Positions 17,094 through 26,190 are shown, numbered from the stretch's first letter. The stretch: DNA of 64,000 nucleotides from a marine actinobacterium MedAcidi-G3 (GCA_000817105.1 JUEP01000009.1:22637-86636); one strand, 5' to 3'. Translations and numbers: made by a program. Notes: generated by a model not told the origin, from the sequence alone.

Positions 17094-18314
17094 ATGAAAA
17101 TAACAATTATCTGTCCCCACTTTGCCCCCGACACGGCCCCAACTGGAGAAGTCATTACTCAGATTGTTAGCGAGCTTGGACATCTGGGTCATCACATTCA
17201 TGTAATAACTTCCCTTCCTTGGTATCAACACCATGCAGTAGAGCCGGAATGGACTGGGCGACTGATACGTAGCGAAAAGACCCCATGGGGAAAAATCACC
17301 AGAATTCACCCGTTTGCGTCGAAGAATCGAAGCAATCTTCTAACCCGAGCAATCGCTTTCTGTGCCTTCAGTTGCGCTGCCGCATTAGCAGGACTCTTTT
17401 CCCGGCGAAGTCAAGTGGTCCTCACCATGAGCCCACCACTCACCTTGGCGCTTGCTGGATGGATAGCAGCTAAAAGACACAAAGCTCCGCTTGTCTTAAA
17501 TATTCAGGACGTCCACCCCGATGCAGCTGTGGAAACCGGCACTCTTACCGATGACCGGCTAATACGACTCTTAAAACGCATAGAAATCACCAGTTACGAA
17601 AAAGCAGACGCCGTGACGGTCTTATCAGACGATCTCAGAAAAAGGTTAAGTACAAGAACTGATACCGAGTCAAAGCTTCGCGTCATCCCTAACTTTGTTG
17701 ATACTGAACGCATTCAGCCCGGTAACCGAAATAATGCCTACCGTCGCGAACTTGGACTTACCGATGAGACCATCGTGATGTATGCAGGGAACGTTGGTTT
17801 TTCGCAGCCTCTAGAGATTGTGCTTGAAGCCGCCCGATACATGATCGAGCGTGATGACGTCGTTTTCGTGATCAACGGCAATGGATCACGAAGGCTTCAT
17901 TTCGAACAGGAAGCAGAAGATCTCGCAAATATCACTTTTATGGACTACCAACCTCAAGATCGACTCAACGAAGTCTTAGCCGCAGGAGATATCCATCTAA
18001 TCCCACTTCAAAAAGGGTTGAGCTCGATCAGCGTGCCATCAAAGCTGTATTCCATACTCGCTGCCGGACGGCCGGTACTAGCCAGTGTCGATTTAGGAAG
18101 TGAAATAGACCTAGTAGTGACTCGTTCGGGAGCGGGTAGAACTGCAGCCGCTGGCGACACTGAACAATTCATTGCAGCACTGGCCGCCCTGATCGATGAC
18201 CCTCATGGGCGGGCTGCGGCAGGCCTTGAAGCTCGACGTTTCGCTGAAGAATGGTTGTCCGCAGCCGCCGTCGCTGACAGCTACAACGAGCTATTCCTAG
18301 AACTCCAACAATAA
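17094..18314 (+). CDS. WcaI/WbuB-like glycosyltransferase family 4
   Basis: 406 residues. The N-terminus (IICPHFAPDTAPTGEVITQI) and the donor-domain block GLSSISVPSKLYSILAAG with GRPVLA are the hallmarks of the WcaI/WbuB branch of GT4, which in colanic-acid and O-antigen loci transfers fucose, GlcNAc or related sugars. The DVHPDAAVETG segment in the middle is also characteristic. A hydrophobic stretch around residues 78-105 (AIAFCAFSCAAALAGLF) probably contacts the membrane, as in relatives. It ends the three-GT run; 45 bases separate it from the histidine-rich membrane protein. Confidence 0.88.
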   Translation: MKITIICPHFAPDTAPTGEVITQIVSELGHLGHHIHVITSLPWYQHHAVEPEWTGRLIRSEKTPWGKITRIHPFASKNRSNLLTRAIAFCAFSCAAALAGLFSRRSQVVLTMSPPLTLALAGWIAAKRHKAPLVLNIQDVHPDAAVETGTLTDDRLIRLLKRIEITSYEKADAVTVLSDDLRKRLSTRTDTESKLRVIPNFVDTERIQPGNRNNAYRRELGLTDETIVMYAGNVGFSQPLEIVLEAARYMIERDDVVFVINGNGSRRLHFEQEAEDLANITFMDYQPQDRLNEVLAAGDIHLIPLQKGLSSISVPSKLYSILAAGRPVLASVDLGSEIDLVVTRSGAGRTAAAGDTEQFIAALAALIDDPHGRAAAGLEARRFAEEWLSAAAVADSYNELFLELQQ

Positions 18315-18359
18315 AGGAAGCGCCCCAGTAGCGCGTAACCGGGCTAGATAGACGATAAC

Positions 18360-19160
18360 TTGGCGGACGGTATGGCTAGATCAGCAGCAGCAAAAAAAGT
18401 AGCTAAAGCAGCGAGCACCGGGGCCGGCGGCAAAGGCGCTGGATCAGAACGCAAAGTTCTATTTCCAGCAGCAATGATGCTCGTCGCTCTTCTCGGGATC
18501 GTCCTCGTAGTCGTGGCCCGAGACCAGCGCTCTGACTTGGCTCCCGCTGGGGATCCAGGCTTGGAAGACCACTGGCATAGCGCCTACAACATATTCGTGT
18601 GCGATGAAGTTGATCCGACTGTCTTCGTCAATGACTCAGAAGACGACAGGACTGGCATACACACCCACGGCGACGGCCTAATCCATATCCACCCGTTCGT
18701 GAGTACAGTAACTGGGCAATATGCCACCTTAGGTGCCTTCTTCAACGAAAATCAGACCGCATTCGATGACCAAACCTTCGAATTACCGAATGGCTCAGTT
18801 ATCTCAGAAGAAGAGTTCCTTTGCGGAGACGAACCCGCAGAGATTCGAGTACTGAAGTGGAACCAGCTAACGGCAGAAAAGCCAGTGGTGTTTACCGAAG
18901 ACCTACGAGATGTGCGTCTCAACGAAGATGGTCAGTTAGTGATGTTCGCGGTAGTGCCTAAAGATGCCGACAACTCGCAGATACCTCGCCCAGACGACAG
19001 CTATTTGCGTCAATACCTAAATCTTTCAGAAGAGCAGCAACCACTTGGCCAAAATGACGGTGATGAAACCGGCCCGATTCTGCCACAAACAGAAGAACCG
19101 TTTGAAACAGAGGAACCCGCTGACGAAGTACCGGAGTCAAGCGAACCTGCCGACGACTGA
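18360..19160 (+). CDS. Single-span membrane protein with His-rich extracytoplasmic domain
   Basis: 266 residues from the TTG at 18360; an ATG at 18372 is an equally possible start. A basic Ala/Lys-rich tail (1-32) precedes one membrane span (about 33-53). The external part holds a dense histidine cluster: DHWH (H71, H73), then GIHTHGDGLIHIHPF (H101, H103, H109, H111), with cysteines C81 and C155, which could pair or bind metal. The last 60 residues are acidic and disordered (poly Glu/Pro/Asp). I know no characterised family; the His pattern suggests metal binding, but that is inference. It ends 6 bases before the NDP-sugar pyrophosphorylase, so the two are probably cotranscribed. Confidence 0.75.
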   Translation: MADGMARSAAAKKVAKAASTGAGGKGAGSERKVLFPAAMMLVALLGIVLVVVARDQRSDLAPAGDPGLEDHWHSAYNIFVCDEVDPTVFVNDSEDDRTGIHTHGDGLIHIHPFVSTVTGQYATLGAFFNENQTAFDDQTFELPNGSVISEEEFLCGDEPAEIRVLKWNQLTAEKPVVFTEDLRDVRLNEDGQLVMFAVVPKDADNSQIPRPDDSYLRQYLNLSEEQQPLGQNDGDETGPILPQTEEPFETEEPADEVPESSEPADD

Positions 19161-19166
19161 GTTGCA

Positions 19167-20159
19167 ATGTTCGCTTTAGTGCTTGTCGGGGGTTTCGGAA
19201 CTCGACTCCGACCGCTTACCGAACACACTCCAAAACAAATGCTTCCCATCTGCGGGGTTCCCATGATCGAGTGGGTAGTGAGTCACCTAGCAGACCATGG
19301 AATTGAAGAAATCGGTCTAGCGCTCGGTTACCGACCCGACGCTTTTTTAGCTGCCTACCCAGATGGGCGAATAGCAGGTATCCCGTACAAGGTGGCGGTA
19401 GAACCCGAAGCTCGCGGAACAGCTGGTGCGATCAGGTTTGCCGCGTTAGAGATGGAACTGAATGAACCATTCTTAGTGCTCAACGGGGATGTCTTGACAG
19501 ACCTGGATATTGGCGCATTGCTGAGCTTCCACCAAGAGCGGGAGGCCGAAGCGACGATTGCATTGCAAGCTGTTGCTGACCCGTCGCGATTCGGGGTGGT
19601 AACGACCAGTGACGATGGTCGGGTTCGTGAATTTATTGAAAAGCCGCCAGCAAATTCCTCCCCGTCGAACACCATCAATGCAGGAACCTATGTCCTGAAC
19701 CCTTCGGTTATAGCTCGAATCCCTGACACCAGACCCGTTTCCATTGAAAGAGAGACCTTCCCTAAAATGGCTCTAGCCGAAACCCTCTTCGCGCTTGAGT
19801 CGGATACATATTGGCTTGATACTGGTACGCCTAAACAATTCCTGGAAGCTAATCTGGATGTTCTTCACGGCCGTCGGAGGGCCAAGCCCGAATTGCCTGT
19901 AGCGGCGGTCGACGCAACAGCCCAGGTAGAGGACTCAGTCATTGGAACTGGAAGCCATATCGATGCCGAAGCCGTGATTCAGCGATCGGTGTTGTTCAAT
20001 GATTGTCGTGTAAGCAGAGGAGCCACGATTATTGATTCGGTGCTATCTGAGAACGTTTACGTAGGTGAGGGGGCGACAATAGAAGGTTCGGTGATCGGGT
20101 TAGGTGAACGAATAGAGGCCGGAAGCCAAATAGTCGACCAGAGCCGGCCAGCGCCCTGA
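19167..20159 (+). CDS. manC: NDP-sugar pyrophosphorylase, probable mannose-1-phosphate guanylyltransferase
   Basis: Makes an activated sugar from a sugar-1-phosphate and an NTP. The nucleotidyltransferase signature LVGGFGTRLRPLT is at about 6-18 with PKQMLPICGVPMIEW following; LNGDVLTDLD carries the metal aspartate and FIEKP, NAGTYVLNP and DTGTPKQFLEAN complete the catalytic domain (1-235). A short left-handed beta-helix follows (about 250-325; VEDSVIGTGSHIDAEAVIQ). In mycobacteria a gene of this type (Rv3264c) next to the F420 genes is annotated as GDP-mannose pyrophosphorylase, which is why that donor is preferred here; glucose-1-phosphate thymidylyl- or uridylyltransferase activity is possible. 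Converges with cofE with no spacer at all. Confidence 0.85.
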   Translation: MFALVLVGGFGTRLRPLTEHTPKQMLPICGVPMIEWVVSHLADHGIEEIGLALGYRPDAFLAAYPDGRIAGIPYKVAVEPEARGTAGAIRFAALEMELNEPFLVLNGDVLTDLDIGALLSFHQEREAEATIALQAVADPSRFGVVTTSDDGRVREFIEKPPANSSPSNTINAGTYVLNPSVIARIPDTRPVSIERETFPKMALAETLFALESDTYWLDTGTPKQFLEANLDVLHGRRRAKPELPVAAVDATAQVEDSVIGTGSHIDAEAVIQRSVLFNDCRVSRGATIIDSVLSENVYVGEGATIEGSVIGLGERIEAGSQIVDQSRPAP

Positions 20160-20870
20160 TTAACGAAATAAGTCTTCTGAAGGATTTCGAATGACTTCAT
20201 CTCGGATTGAGCTACTCCTCAACCATTGGCTATCAACGCCACGAATCAAGGCAACTGGAATCCCTTCAGCTTTTCCACAAACAAGATCGGCTGCTGCCGC
20301 AAGTTCGTCGGCGACACACACTTCGGTGACCATCAATTCCCTGCCAAGAGAGTCTTCGGTGCCACGAAGGTCGACTACAGCAGCGACACCTGCACAACCA
20401 ATCGCCACATCGGTGACGCCTCTGCGCCAAGGTCGCCCAAAAGTGTCTGAGATGATGACCCCAATGTTAACCCCGCAGCTATGACGGATACGTTCAACGA
20501 TTCTGCGCGCCGATTTATCGCTGTCCTCGGGAAGAAGCGCTGCTTGGCCTCGAGCAACATTAGACAAATCAATCCCAGCATTTGCGCAAACGAAGCCGTG
20601 CTTAGTTTCAGTAATGATCAGCTCACCTCGCCGGCGGAGTATCCGAACAGCCTCACGTTCCACGATCGGCTTGTGCGAGAGTGGGTCTGTCTGGTCAATC
20701 TCAACCATCGCTCCCTCGGCCTTGGAAACAATTTTCTGAGTTACGACTAGCACGTCTCCATCACTTAAGCCGAACTCGCTCGAGGAACAGATATCGCCGA
20801 TAAGCGGCCCAAGATCCATGCCTTCGGTGACTTCGGGAATGCCTTTGACTGGGTGAATTGTCAGTGTCAT
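20160..20870 (-). CDS. cofE: Coenzyme F420:L-glutamate ligase (CofE)
   Basis: Adds glutamates to F420-0 using GTP. 236 residues, the size of the stand-alone CofE; the C-terminal nitroreductase-like domain of mycobacterial FbiB is absent. Motifs: GDVLVVTQKIVSKAEG (about 38-53), ICxNAGID-like CANAGIDLSN, and ISDTFGRPWRRGVTDVAIGCAG. The ATG overlaps the cofD stop by 4 bases, so the pair is translationally coupled. Its stop abuts the stop of the facing pyrophosphorylase gene. Without the FbiB C-terminal domain, reduction of dehydro-F420 must be done by another enzyme if the mycobacterial route is used. Confidence 0.93.
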   Translation of the reverse strand: MTLTIHPVKGIPEVTEGMDLGPLIGDICSSSEFGLSDGDVLVVTQKIVSKAEGAMVEIDQTDPLSHKPIVEREAVRILRRRGELIITETKHGFVCANAGIDLSNVARGQAALLPEDSDKSARRIVERIRHSCGVNIGVIISDTFGRPWRRGVTDVAIGCAGVAAVVDLRGTEDSLGRELMVTEVCVADELAAAADLVCGKAEGIPVALIRGVDSQWLRSSSIRDEVIRNPSEDLFR

Positions 20871-21829
20871 TGTTTGCCCTCTCCGGATATTAGAATTTCC
20901 CCGAGCGCTGCCTCGGCGAGAGCAGCGGCCCGATCACGAGTATCCATAATTGTGTCAGTAACCAGAACTCGCATGCCCTCGGACTGAACCCGAGGTGCTA
21001 ACTCAGAGTCTTGTTGGTCGATGACTAGAGTTCCAGCAAAATCTCTGTAGAGCGATGCAATGCCGACGGAATTTCGTTCGAACCCGAGTTCTTCAAGCAT
21101 CCTAGAAGCTGGACCTTTAAGCGCTGCGCCACCAACAATTGGAGAGATTGCTACCACCTTGGTTCGTCGTTCCCGAAGCACATCGGCCACTCCTGATATT
21201 TCCAGGACCGGTTTCACCGATACGAACGGATTCGACGGAGCGATGACGATCGCATCTGAGTTCGCAAGCGAAGAAAGCACCTCGGGACCTGCTTTTGCAG
21301 CTTCTATTCCTTCGAACCGCAGATCTTCAATAACCACGTTGTGTTGTTGCGCAACAAAATAATCCTGAAAATCGACCCAACCTTGATTCTGGACCTTAAG
21401 TTGAGTTCGGATCTGATGATTACTTGCTGGCAGAAGGTGGGCCTTAATTCCGAGCTTCTCACACACTTCAGAGGTCACCTCAGTCAACGTCGCTCCTTCA
21501 CCGAGGCGCTGTGTCCTATAAAGGTGGAGCGCTAAGTCAAGATCTCCTAAATTGAACCAGGTTTGCCCGCCGAGCCTCTCTAATTCGTCTCTAACCCGCC
21601 AGCTTTCATCAATGCGACCCCAGCCAGTATCAGAATTGACTAGGCCGCTCAATGTGTACGTAACCGTGTCCACATCTGGGCTTATCGCAAGCCCATGAAG
21701 ACGAAAGTCATCGGCAACATTGATCACGGCAGTGACTAATTCATTGGGGTGGACAGCCAGTAGACCTCGCAAAAATTTGGCGGCGCCGACACCACCAGCT
21801 AAGACTGTAATACGACGACCTTCAGACAT
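20867..21829 (-). CDS. cofD: 2-phospho-L-lactate (or phosphoenolpyruvate) transferase CofD/FbiA
   Basis: Joins the phospho-lactyl or enolpyruvyl group to Fo to form F420-0 or its dehydro form. 320 residues, usual length. The N-terminus VLAGGVGAAKFLRGL (about 9-23) is the family signature; further blocks are VNVADDFRLHGLAISPDVDTV, GWFxLGD-like WFNLGDLDLALH and IAPSNPFVSVKPVLE. First gene of the cofD-cofE pair, 51 bases downstream of the minus-strand glycosyltransferase array. Together with two LLM-type oxidoreductases at 56-64 kb it shows that this organism makes and uses F420. Fo synthase (FbiC) and CofC are not in the window. Confidence 0.95.
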   Translation of the reverse strand: MSEGRRITVLAGGVGAAKFLRGLLAVHPNELVTAVINVADDFRLHGLAISPDVDTVTYTLSGLVNSDTGWGRIDESWRVRDELERLGGQTWFNLGDLDLALHLYRTQRLGEGATLTEVTSEVCEKLGIKAHLLPASNHQIRTQLKVQNQGWVDFQDYFVAQQHNVVIEDLRFEGIEAAKAGPEVLSSLANSDAIVIAPSNPFVSVKPVLEISGVADVLRERRTKVVAISPIVGGAALKGPASRMLEELGFERNSVGIASLYRDFAGTLVIDQQDSELAPRVQSEGMRVLVTDTIMDTRDRAAALAEAALGEILISGEGKQ

Positions 21830-21880
21830 AATCTGGGAGCTTAATCCTGGCTCGGGTCCATCAGAAAAAACTTTCTCTCT

Positions 21881-23044
21881 TTAAGCCACATGTTCACAAA
21901 ATTCCGTGAATCGACGAACCAGTGTGTCCCATCCATAATTAGCTTCGGTGTATATCTTCCCGTTCTTTGCCATGTAGTTTCTGGCCCCTGCATCCGAAGC
22001 TAAACGTTCAACAGCAACTTCGAACTCAGGGTAGTTGCGATACCACAAGCCCCCCTGCGCTTCGGCTACGTGGGTCCTAGTGGTCTCGCAATGGGCATTT
22101 ACCAGAACCGGTATGCCAGCGGTCCAAGCTTCGAATAGCACCAGAGAAAAAGACTCCAGAGCTGAAGGATTGATCAGAAAATCGGCGTGATGCAAGAGAG
22201 ACCATTTAGCTTCATCGCTCAAACCTCGAGCTACAAGCACATCATCGTCACTGCCGATTTCGACGCTGGGGTTCCCTACCAAAACGAGCCGGAGATTGGT
22301 TGCAGACCGAGTCTTTAGAGTCCGCCAAAAATCGACTAATCCCAAAGAACCCTTAGCGTGTTCGATCCGTCCAACACAAAGCGCGTACGGTTGGTCCGCA
22401 AGGCCGAGGGATTCGAGTAGCTCGGGGTCAGTGGCCGATGGAGGTTCGATTCCCCAGCCCAATACTGTGCTCGGAATGTGACCGATCGGGTGAGTACGTT
22501 GCAATAGCTGCTGTTCGGCTCGAGATCCGTAAACAAGACCTCGGCTTTGTTTCAGGAGGTCTCCGACTCGTGAAAGTCTCAAGAATGGTTCGTCGTGAGC
22601 AGCGGGGATAATCACTGCTCGTTCAGCTACCAAAGGAGCGACAGCCATCGTTGGCCAAAACAAATAGGGAGCAAAAAACACGAGGTCTGCTTGCGAAGCT
22701 TGCACTGCGCCGGCGAGGTCGTTGCTAACCGGGCCCTGATGAAAGAAGAATTCATCCTGGATAGCAGGATCAACACTTGAAGTTCCAGATTGAACTCGAG
22801 AATCAAGGGATGGCCAAATCTCAGTTCTACCTGAGTTGACCAGATAGCGGTTTACTGGAAGCGAGCCATAATATTCTGTGCCAGGAGTTTCCTCGTTGGT
22901 CCAAGAAGTTGAAGATGTGGCACAAGTTGCGTGTACACAAACTTGCCAACCTGGTATTTCTGCTATCCGTCTAGCGAGAGCACCAACCGCGTTTTCTGCT
23001 CCACCCACCGGTCCATATCTAGGGATTACGAAATCGACTTTCAT
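21881..23044 (-). CDS. Glycosyltransferase family 4 (last gene of minus-strand array)
   Basis: 387 residues, GT-B fold. Starts PRYGPVGGAENAVGALARR, a typical GT4 acceptor-domain opening; donor domain begins ALCVGRIEHAKGSL and contains NPSALESFSLVLFEAW, where the E-x7-E pair is E..E with a Ser/Phe-rich spacer. The C-terminal helix (NYGWDTLVRRFTEF) is standard. Start ATG overlaps the stop of the upstream GT4 by 4 bases. Related in layout to the two genes before it but from a different GT4 branch; sugar unknown. Confidence 0.88.
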   Translation of the reverse strand: MKVDFVIPRYGPVGGAENAVGALARRIAEIPGWQVCVHATCATSSTSWTNEETPGTEYYGSLPVNRYLVNSGRTEIWPSLDSRVQSGTSSVDPAIQDEFFFHQGPVSNDLAGAVQASQADLVFFAPYLFWPTMAVAPLVAERAVIIPAAHDEPFLRLSRVGDLLKQSRGLVYGSRAEQQLLQRTHPIGHIPSTVLGWGIEPPSATDPELLESLGLADQPYALCVGRIEHAKGSLGLVDFWRTLKTRSATNLRLVLVGNPSVEIGSDDDVLVARGLSDEAKWSLLHHADFLINPSALESFSLVLFEAWTAGIPVLVNAHCETTRTHVAEAQGGLWYRNYPEFEVAVERLASDAGARNYMAKNGKIYTEANYGWDTLVRRFTEFCEHVA

Positions 23045-24096
23045 GAAGACGGATGTCCTAAAAGCGTTTGATTTAGTGCAGTAGCTATCTTCTCAGAAGA
23101 GAACGTTGAAGAGCGTTGACGGCCACTGGCGCATAAGCGCTCTGCCAAAAGGTCATCGGTAAGCACTCTCTCCAGCGCGCCCGCTACGACCGTCGGTGTC
23201 TTCGAAGCTAATACAAGGCCAGCTTCGCCAACGGTTTCACCGACCGCTGTGGTTGCATAGGAAACCAACGGAATTCCACGCGCCATCGCCTCAACCAAGG
23301 GAACTCCAAAACCCTCATGATCGCTAAGCGTGCAAAAAACTGATGCTTGTCTGTACTCCCTTTCGAGCTGCTCGTCATCAACCCAACCGGTCATAGTGAT
23401 GGCTTCAGATAGGGCAAGATTTCTTATAAGACCCTCAATAGCTTGGTCGTAGCGGTCAGAAGTAGATGCTCCTACAATTCGCAGTTTGACTTCGGGTATC
23501 CGCTGCTTAAGTACAGCTATAGCGGTGATGAGATCATGGATTCCTTTGTTAGGTGCAACCCTTCCCACAAATAGAACTGTCGGTGCTGGTCCGCTACTCG
23601 ATTCAAAACCTGCCGGAGCATCAACCGGGAGAGGTATCACGAAACTATCGATATCACCGAATTGACTGAGTACCTGAGCGTTGAAGTTGCTGTCGCATAT
23701 GGCGAAGCTTGAGCGTTCAACTAAATCTGCAAGTTGGTCTTGCGCCCTTAACAATTCGAAAGCTACCGATGGATCCCACCGAAGTAACACTTCGGGGGGT
23801 GTGAAATTATGGAATACGAGTGCCAGAGGCTCAGTGCGTTCCAAGAGAACTTGGGCACATGGCGAAGCCTGAGCAACGTGATACAGAAACAAGGTGTCTG
23901 CTCCGGGTCGCACGTAGCGATCTATATTTTGTAGATCGATTGTTTCTGCCGAGGTCTCGTCGTTGTTAGTCCCGACAAAGATTTCCGAATCACAGCCCTG
24001 AGATCGAAGATGGTCTTTAATGAAGGCGACATGATTGCCAATAGCATCTCCGCGAGCGAAGCTAGGAACGAACTGGTGAATAGCACTCCACCTCAT
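23041..24096 (-). CDS. Glycosyltransferase family 4 (middle gene of array)
   Basis: 351 residues. Begins WSAIHQFVPSFARGDAIGNH, very like the next gene upstream (SVHQLVPTISPRDAVGNH), so the two are paralogues that probably arose by tandem duplication. Shared blocks: YHVAQASP versus YQFSIGSP, FHNFTPPEVL versus YHNITPISLV, ICDSNFNAQ versus ICDSDFNKS, VLFVGRVAPNKGIHDL, and SDHEGFGVPLVEAMARG with the E-x7-E motif. This N-terminal pattern occurs in polysaccharide-locus GT4 proteins that build mannan- or rhamnan-like chains, by recollection. Both ends overlap neighbours by 4 bases. Confidence 0.9.
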   Translation of the reverse strand: MRWSAIHQFVPSFARGDAIGNHVAFIKDHLRSQGCDSEIFVGTNNDETSAETIDLQNIDRYVRPGADTLFLYHVAQASPCAQVLLERTEPLALVFHNFTPPEVLLRWDPSVAFELLRAQDQLADLVERSSFAICDSNFNAQVLSQFGDIDSFVIPLPVDAPAGFESSSGPAPTVLFVGRVAPNKGIHDLITAIAVLKQRIPEVKLRIVGASTSDRYDQAIEGLIRNLALSEAITMTGWVDDEQLEREYRQASVFCTLSDHEGFGVPLVEAMARGIPLVSYATTAVGETVGEAGLVLASKTPTVVAGALERVLTDDLLAERLCASGRQRSSTFSSEKIATALNQTLLGHPSS

Positions 24097-25157
24097 AGCG
24101 ACCCGAGAAGGGTCGAAAGATACTCACCGAAGTGGTCTTGAGTTATGCCTCGATCGAAATACTTTGCTCTTTGGCGCCCGGCCGTGCGGAGACGTTGGGC
24201 GAGACCAGAGTCAGAGCTGACTCGGTGAAGGGCGCAAGCGACGACCAGCGGGTTTTTGTCCTTCAACAGCAAGCCTCCATTGCCAACTGTCTCGCCAACA
24301 GCAGTGCAATCGAACGCAACCACTGGTAGGCCGTGGTGCATAGCTTCAATCACAGGTACACAAAACCCCTCATGATCGCTTAAGCAACAGAAGACATCGG
24401 CACTTACGTAGTGGGCGACAAGCTCCTCCTGCGAAACCGAACCATGGAATGTTACGTGGTCGCGCATTCCGGCATGCGTAACGATGGTCTCGACAATCTT
24501 GCGGTAACCCGGTGGGCCATCTGTGCCAACAAAGTGAAGGTGCGCGTCATCACCGTGCAGTTCTCGAAGAGTTCGCACGGCTGCCACTAAATCATGGTGG
24601 GCTTTGTTGGGAGCGATCCTTCCGACGAAAAGAACTTGGGTTCCTCGTCGATTCCGTTCTAACTTGGCAAGCGCGGAGGAATCAGGAGCGGCGTTGGTCA
24701 CATCAAAAAGCACCGGGATAGTTTCCGTCGATGTGTACCCGAGTTCGTCGAGTTCTGATTTGTTGAAGTCTGAATCACAAATAGCGTGATCGCAGTGCGC
24801 GGCGTACCTGGCCATTTGATCGCGACCTAGCTGGACTTCTGCAGCTAACAAGCCATCCCATTTGCCGACTAACGAGATAGGCGTGATGTTGTGGTAGTTA
24901 GCGATCTTCAACGCTGGGTGTTGAGCCCAACGCTCTGCAACAGGGCTTCCAATCGAAAACTGGTAAATCACAATGTCTGCATCTGGAGGAAGATGGTCGA
25001 CATAGTGGGTGTCTGACATTAAATCTGGGTGCCGAAACATAGAAAATATTTCGCTCTCACAGCCCAAGCCCCTAATGACTTCGCGAAGTGCGAGGGTGTG
25101 ATTCCCGACGGCATCCCTGGGTGAAATCGTGGGTACTAACTGATGCACACTCGTCAC
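24093..25157 (-). CDS. Glycosyltransferase family 4 (paralogue of the next gene)
   Basis: I place the start at the GTG whose first base shares the last G of the upstream stop (TAGTG), giving 354 residues beginning TSVHQLVPTISPRDAVGNH; a TTG 24 bases upstream would add eight residues but overlap the upstream gene. Alignment of the N-terminus with its paralogue supports the shorter form. Donor domain: VLFVGRIAPNKAHHDL, HFVGTDGPPGY, and SDHEGFCVPVIEAMHHG with E-x7-E. Tandem duplication with the gene at 23041-24096 is apparent from matching motifs throughout. Substrate unknown. Confidence 0.9.
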   Translation of the reverse strand: MTSVHQLVPTISPRDAVGNHTLALREVIRGLGCESEIFSMFRHPDLMSDTHYVDHLPPDADIVIYQFSIGSPVAERWAQHPALKIANYHNITPISLVGKWDGLLAAEVQLGRDQMARYAAHCDHAICDSDFNKSELDELGYTSTETIPVLFDVTNAAPDSSALAKLERNRRGTQVLFVGRIAPNKAHHDLVAAVRTLRELHGDDAHLHFVGTDGPPGYRKIVETIVTHAGMRDHVTFHGSVSQEELVAHYVSADVFCCLSDHEGFCVPVIEAMHHGLPVVAFDCTAVGETVGNGGLLLKDKNPLVVACALHRVSSDSGLAQRLRTAGRQRAKYFDRGITQDHFGEYLSTLLGSL

Positions 25158-26128
25158 TAGAGAATCGCTGTGATTAGGCAATAGGAAGAGTCTGAGGATT
25201 GGACAACCCGGATGTTCGAGGCTCCTTCTCTGTTAAGCAGATAGCTCCAAGTCTCTTCGTGCATGGGACGCCCATGAAGTAAATCTGTGGCTACCGGGCT
25301 TAGGCGCTTTGTCCAGGTTTCAGAGTGAATAACTATGACGGCCACGGCGGCTCCTGGTTTAGATCTCAATAAGAGGAGACGAAGGGCACGAAGTTGCTCG
25401 TTGATGGATGCCTGGTCGGGTATACCGCACAAGATAAAACCACCGAGAGATTCGTTGTGCAGGTCACCCAAGTGGTCGAACAAATGTTCATGACGGACAT
25501 CGACTGCTTCTTGGGTTGGTGCATCGCTGGAGGTGACACCGTAAGCATCAACTCCTCCGTCCCTGAGGTTCTTCAAAAGCCGACTATTAGGTAAATCTCC
25601 GATTAAAACCCGCCCGGAGACTTGCTTAAAATGCTGACTCAGGACTCCATCGAAGTCTTCAAACGAAGTTGGAATTGTGATCCCGCTGAGTAGTTCAGAG
25701 CGCGTTGATACGTCAACATCCAAGCGGTCTTCGAGTGCGGCCAACCTTTTGTTGACACTTTTAAGGCTCGCATCCAATAACCGTAAGGGTCTAGTTATGT
25801 GGATTCCAAGAGCGGTAATTTGTTGAGTTACGTGCCGGTGGTAAAAATAAGTGAGGCGACGTACCGTCCACTTAACACATCGTCCAAGTGGAGACTTGCT
25901 GTTTATAGGAACAGCAGGATCCACATATGCAGCAGATTCGATAGATCGGATAGTGTCTTCAACACCATTTTCTAAGCTCGCGTCAGGAATCCATCGACGG
26001 AACTCTTCGTCAAGGCTGCGAAGTAACGCTCTCGGATATTCGCCAGAAGAAGAGCGGCGTTGAGCTTCAGCTTCGATTTCAGCTACTACTTCTTTGAAAT
26101 AGTTGGCATCAGATTCAGAATCACTCAT
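25157..26128 (-). CDS. Methyltransferase-like protein heading the GT4 array
   Basis: 323 residues, first gene of the four-gene minus-strand unit, with a good ribosome site (GGAGGG) before the ATG. Residues 1-50 (EVVAEIEAEAQRRSSSGEYPRALL) match a helical N-terminal region I associate with actinobacterial glycan-locus methyltransferases. Residues about 115-150 are a coiled-coil-like stretch (LKSVNKRLAALEDRL). The C-terminal part (170-320) has the order of a Rossmann methyltransferase (GRVLIGDLPNSRLLKNLRDGGVDAYGVTSSD), but the usual D/E-x-G-x-G-x-G loop is not seen, so SAM binding is doubtful. Perhaps a degenerate or regulatory relative of chain-terminating methyltransferases. Confidence 0.65.
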   Translation of the reverse strand: MSDSESDANYFKEVVAEIEAEAQRRSSSGEYPRALLRSLDEEFRRWIPDASLENGVEDTIRSIESAAYVDPAVPINSKSPLGRCVKWTVRRLTYFYHRHVTQQITALGIHITRPLRLLDASLKSVNKRLAALEDRLDVDVSTRSELLSGITIPTSFEDFDGVLSQHFKQVSGRVLIGDLPNSRLLKNLRDGGVDAYGVTSSDAPTQEAVDVRHEHLFDHLGDLHNESLGGFILCGIPDQASINEQLRALRLLLLRSKPGAAVAVIVIHSETWTKRLSPVATDLLHGRPMHEETWSYLLNREGASNIRVVQSSDSSYCLITAIL

Positions 26129-26190
26129 TCCAGGGCCCTCCTGTGGCCCGACCCACCTAAAGCGTGACGAGTCGATAGCGTAGCTGCGAC

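Noticed and set aside
20191..20750. Plus-strand open frames within cofE
   Set aside because: Overlapping frames opposite a well-conserved gene, with no recognisable motif or ribosome site.
23041..25157. The two similar GT4 genes as an assembly duplication
   Set aside because: They match only at motif level and differ throughout, so they are true paralogues.
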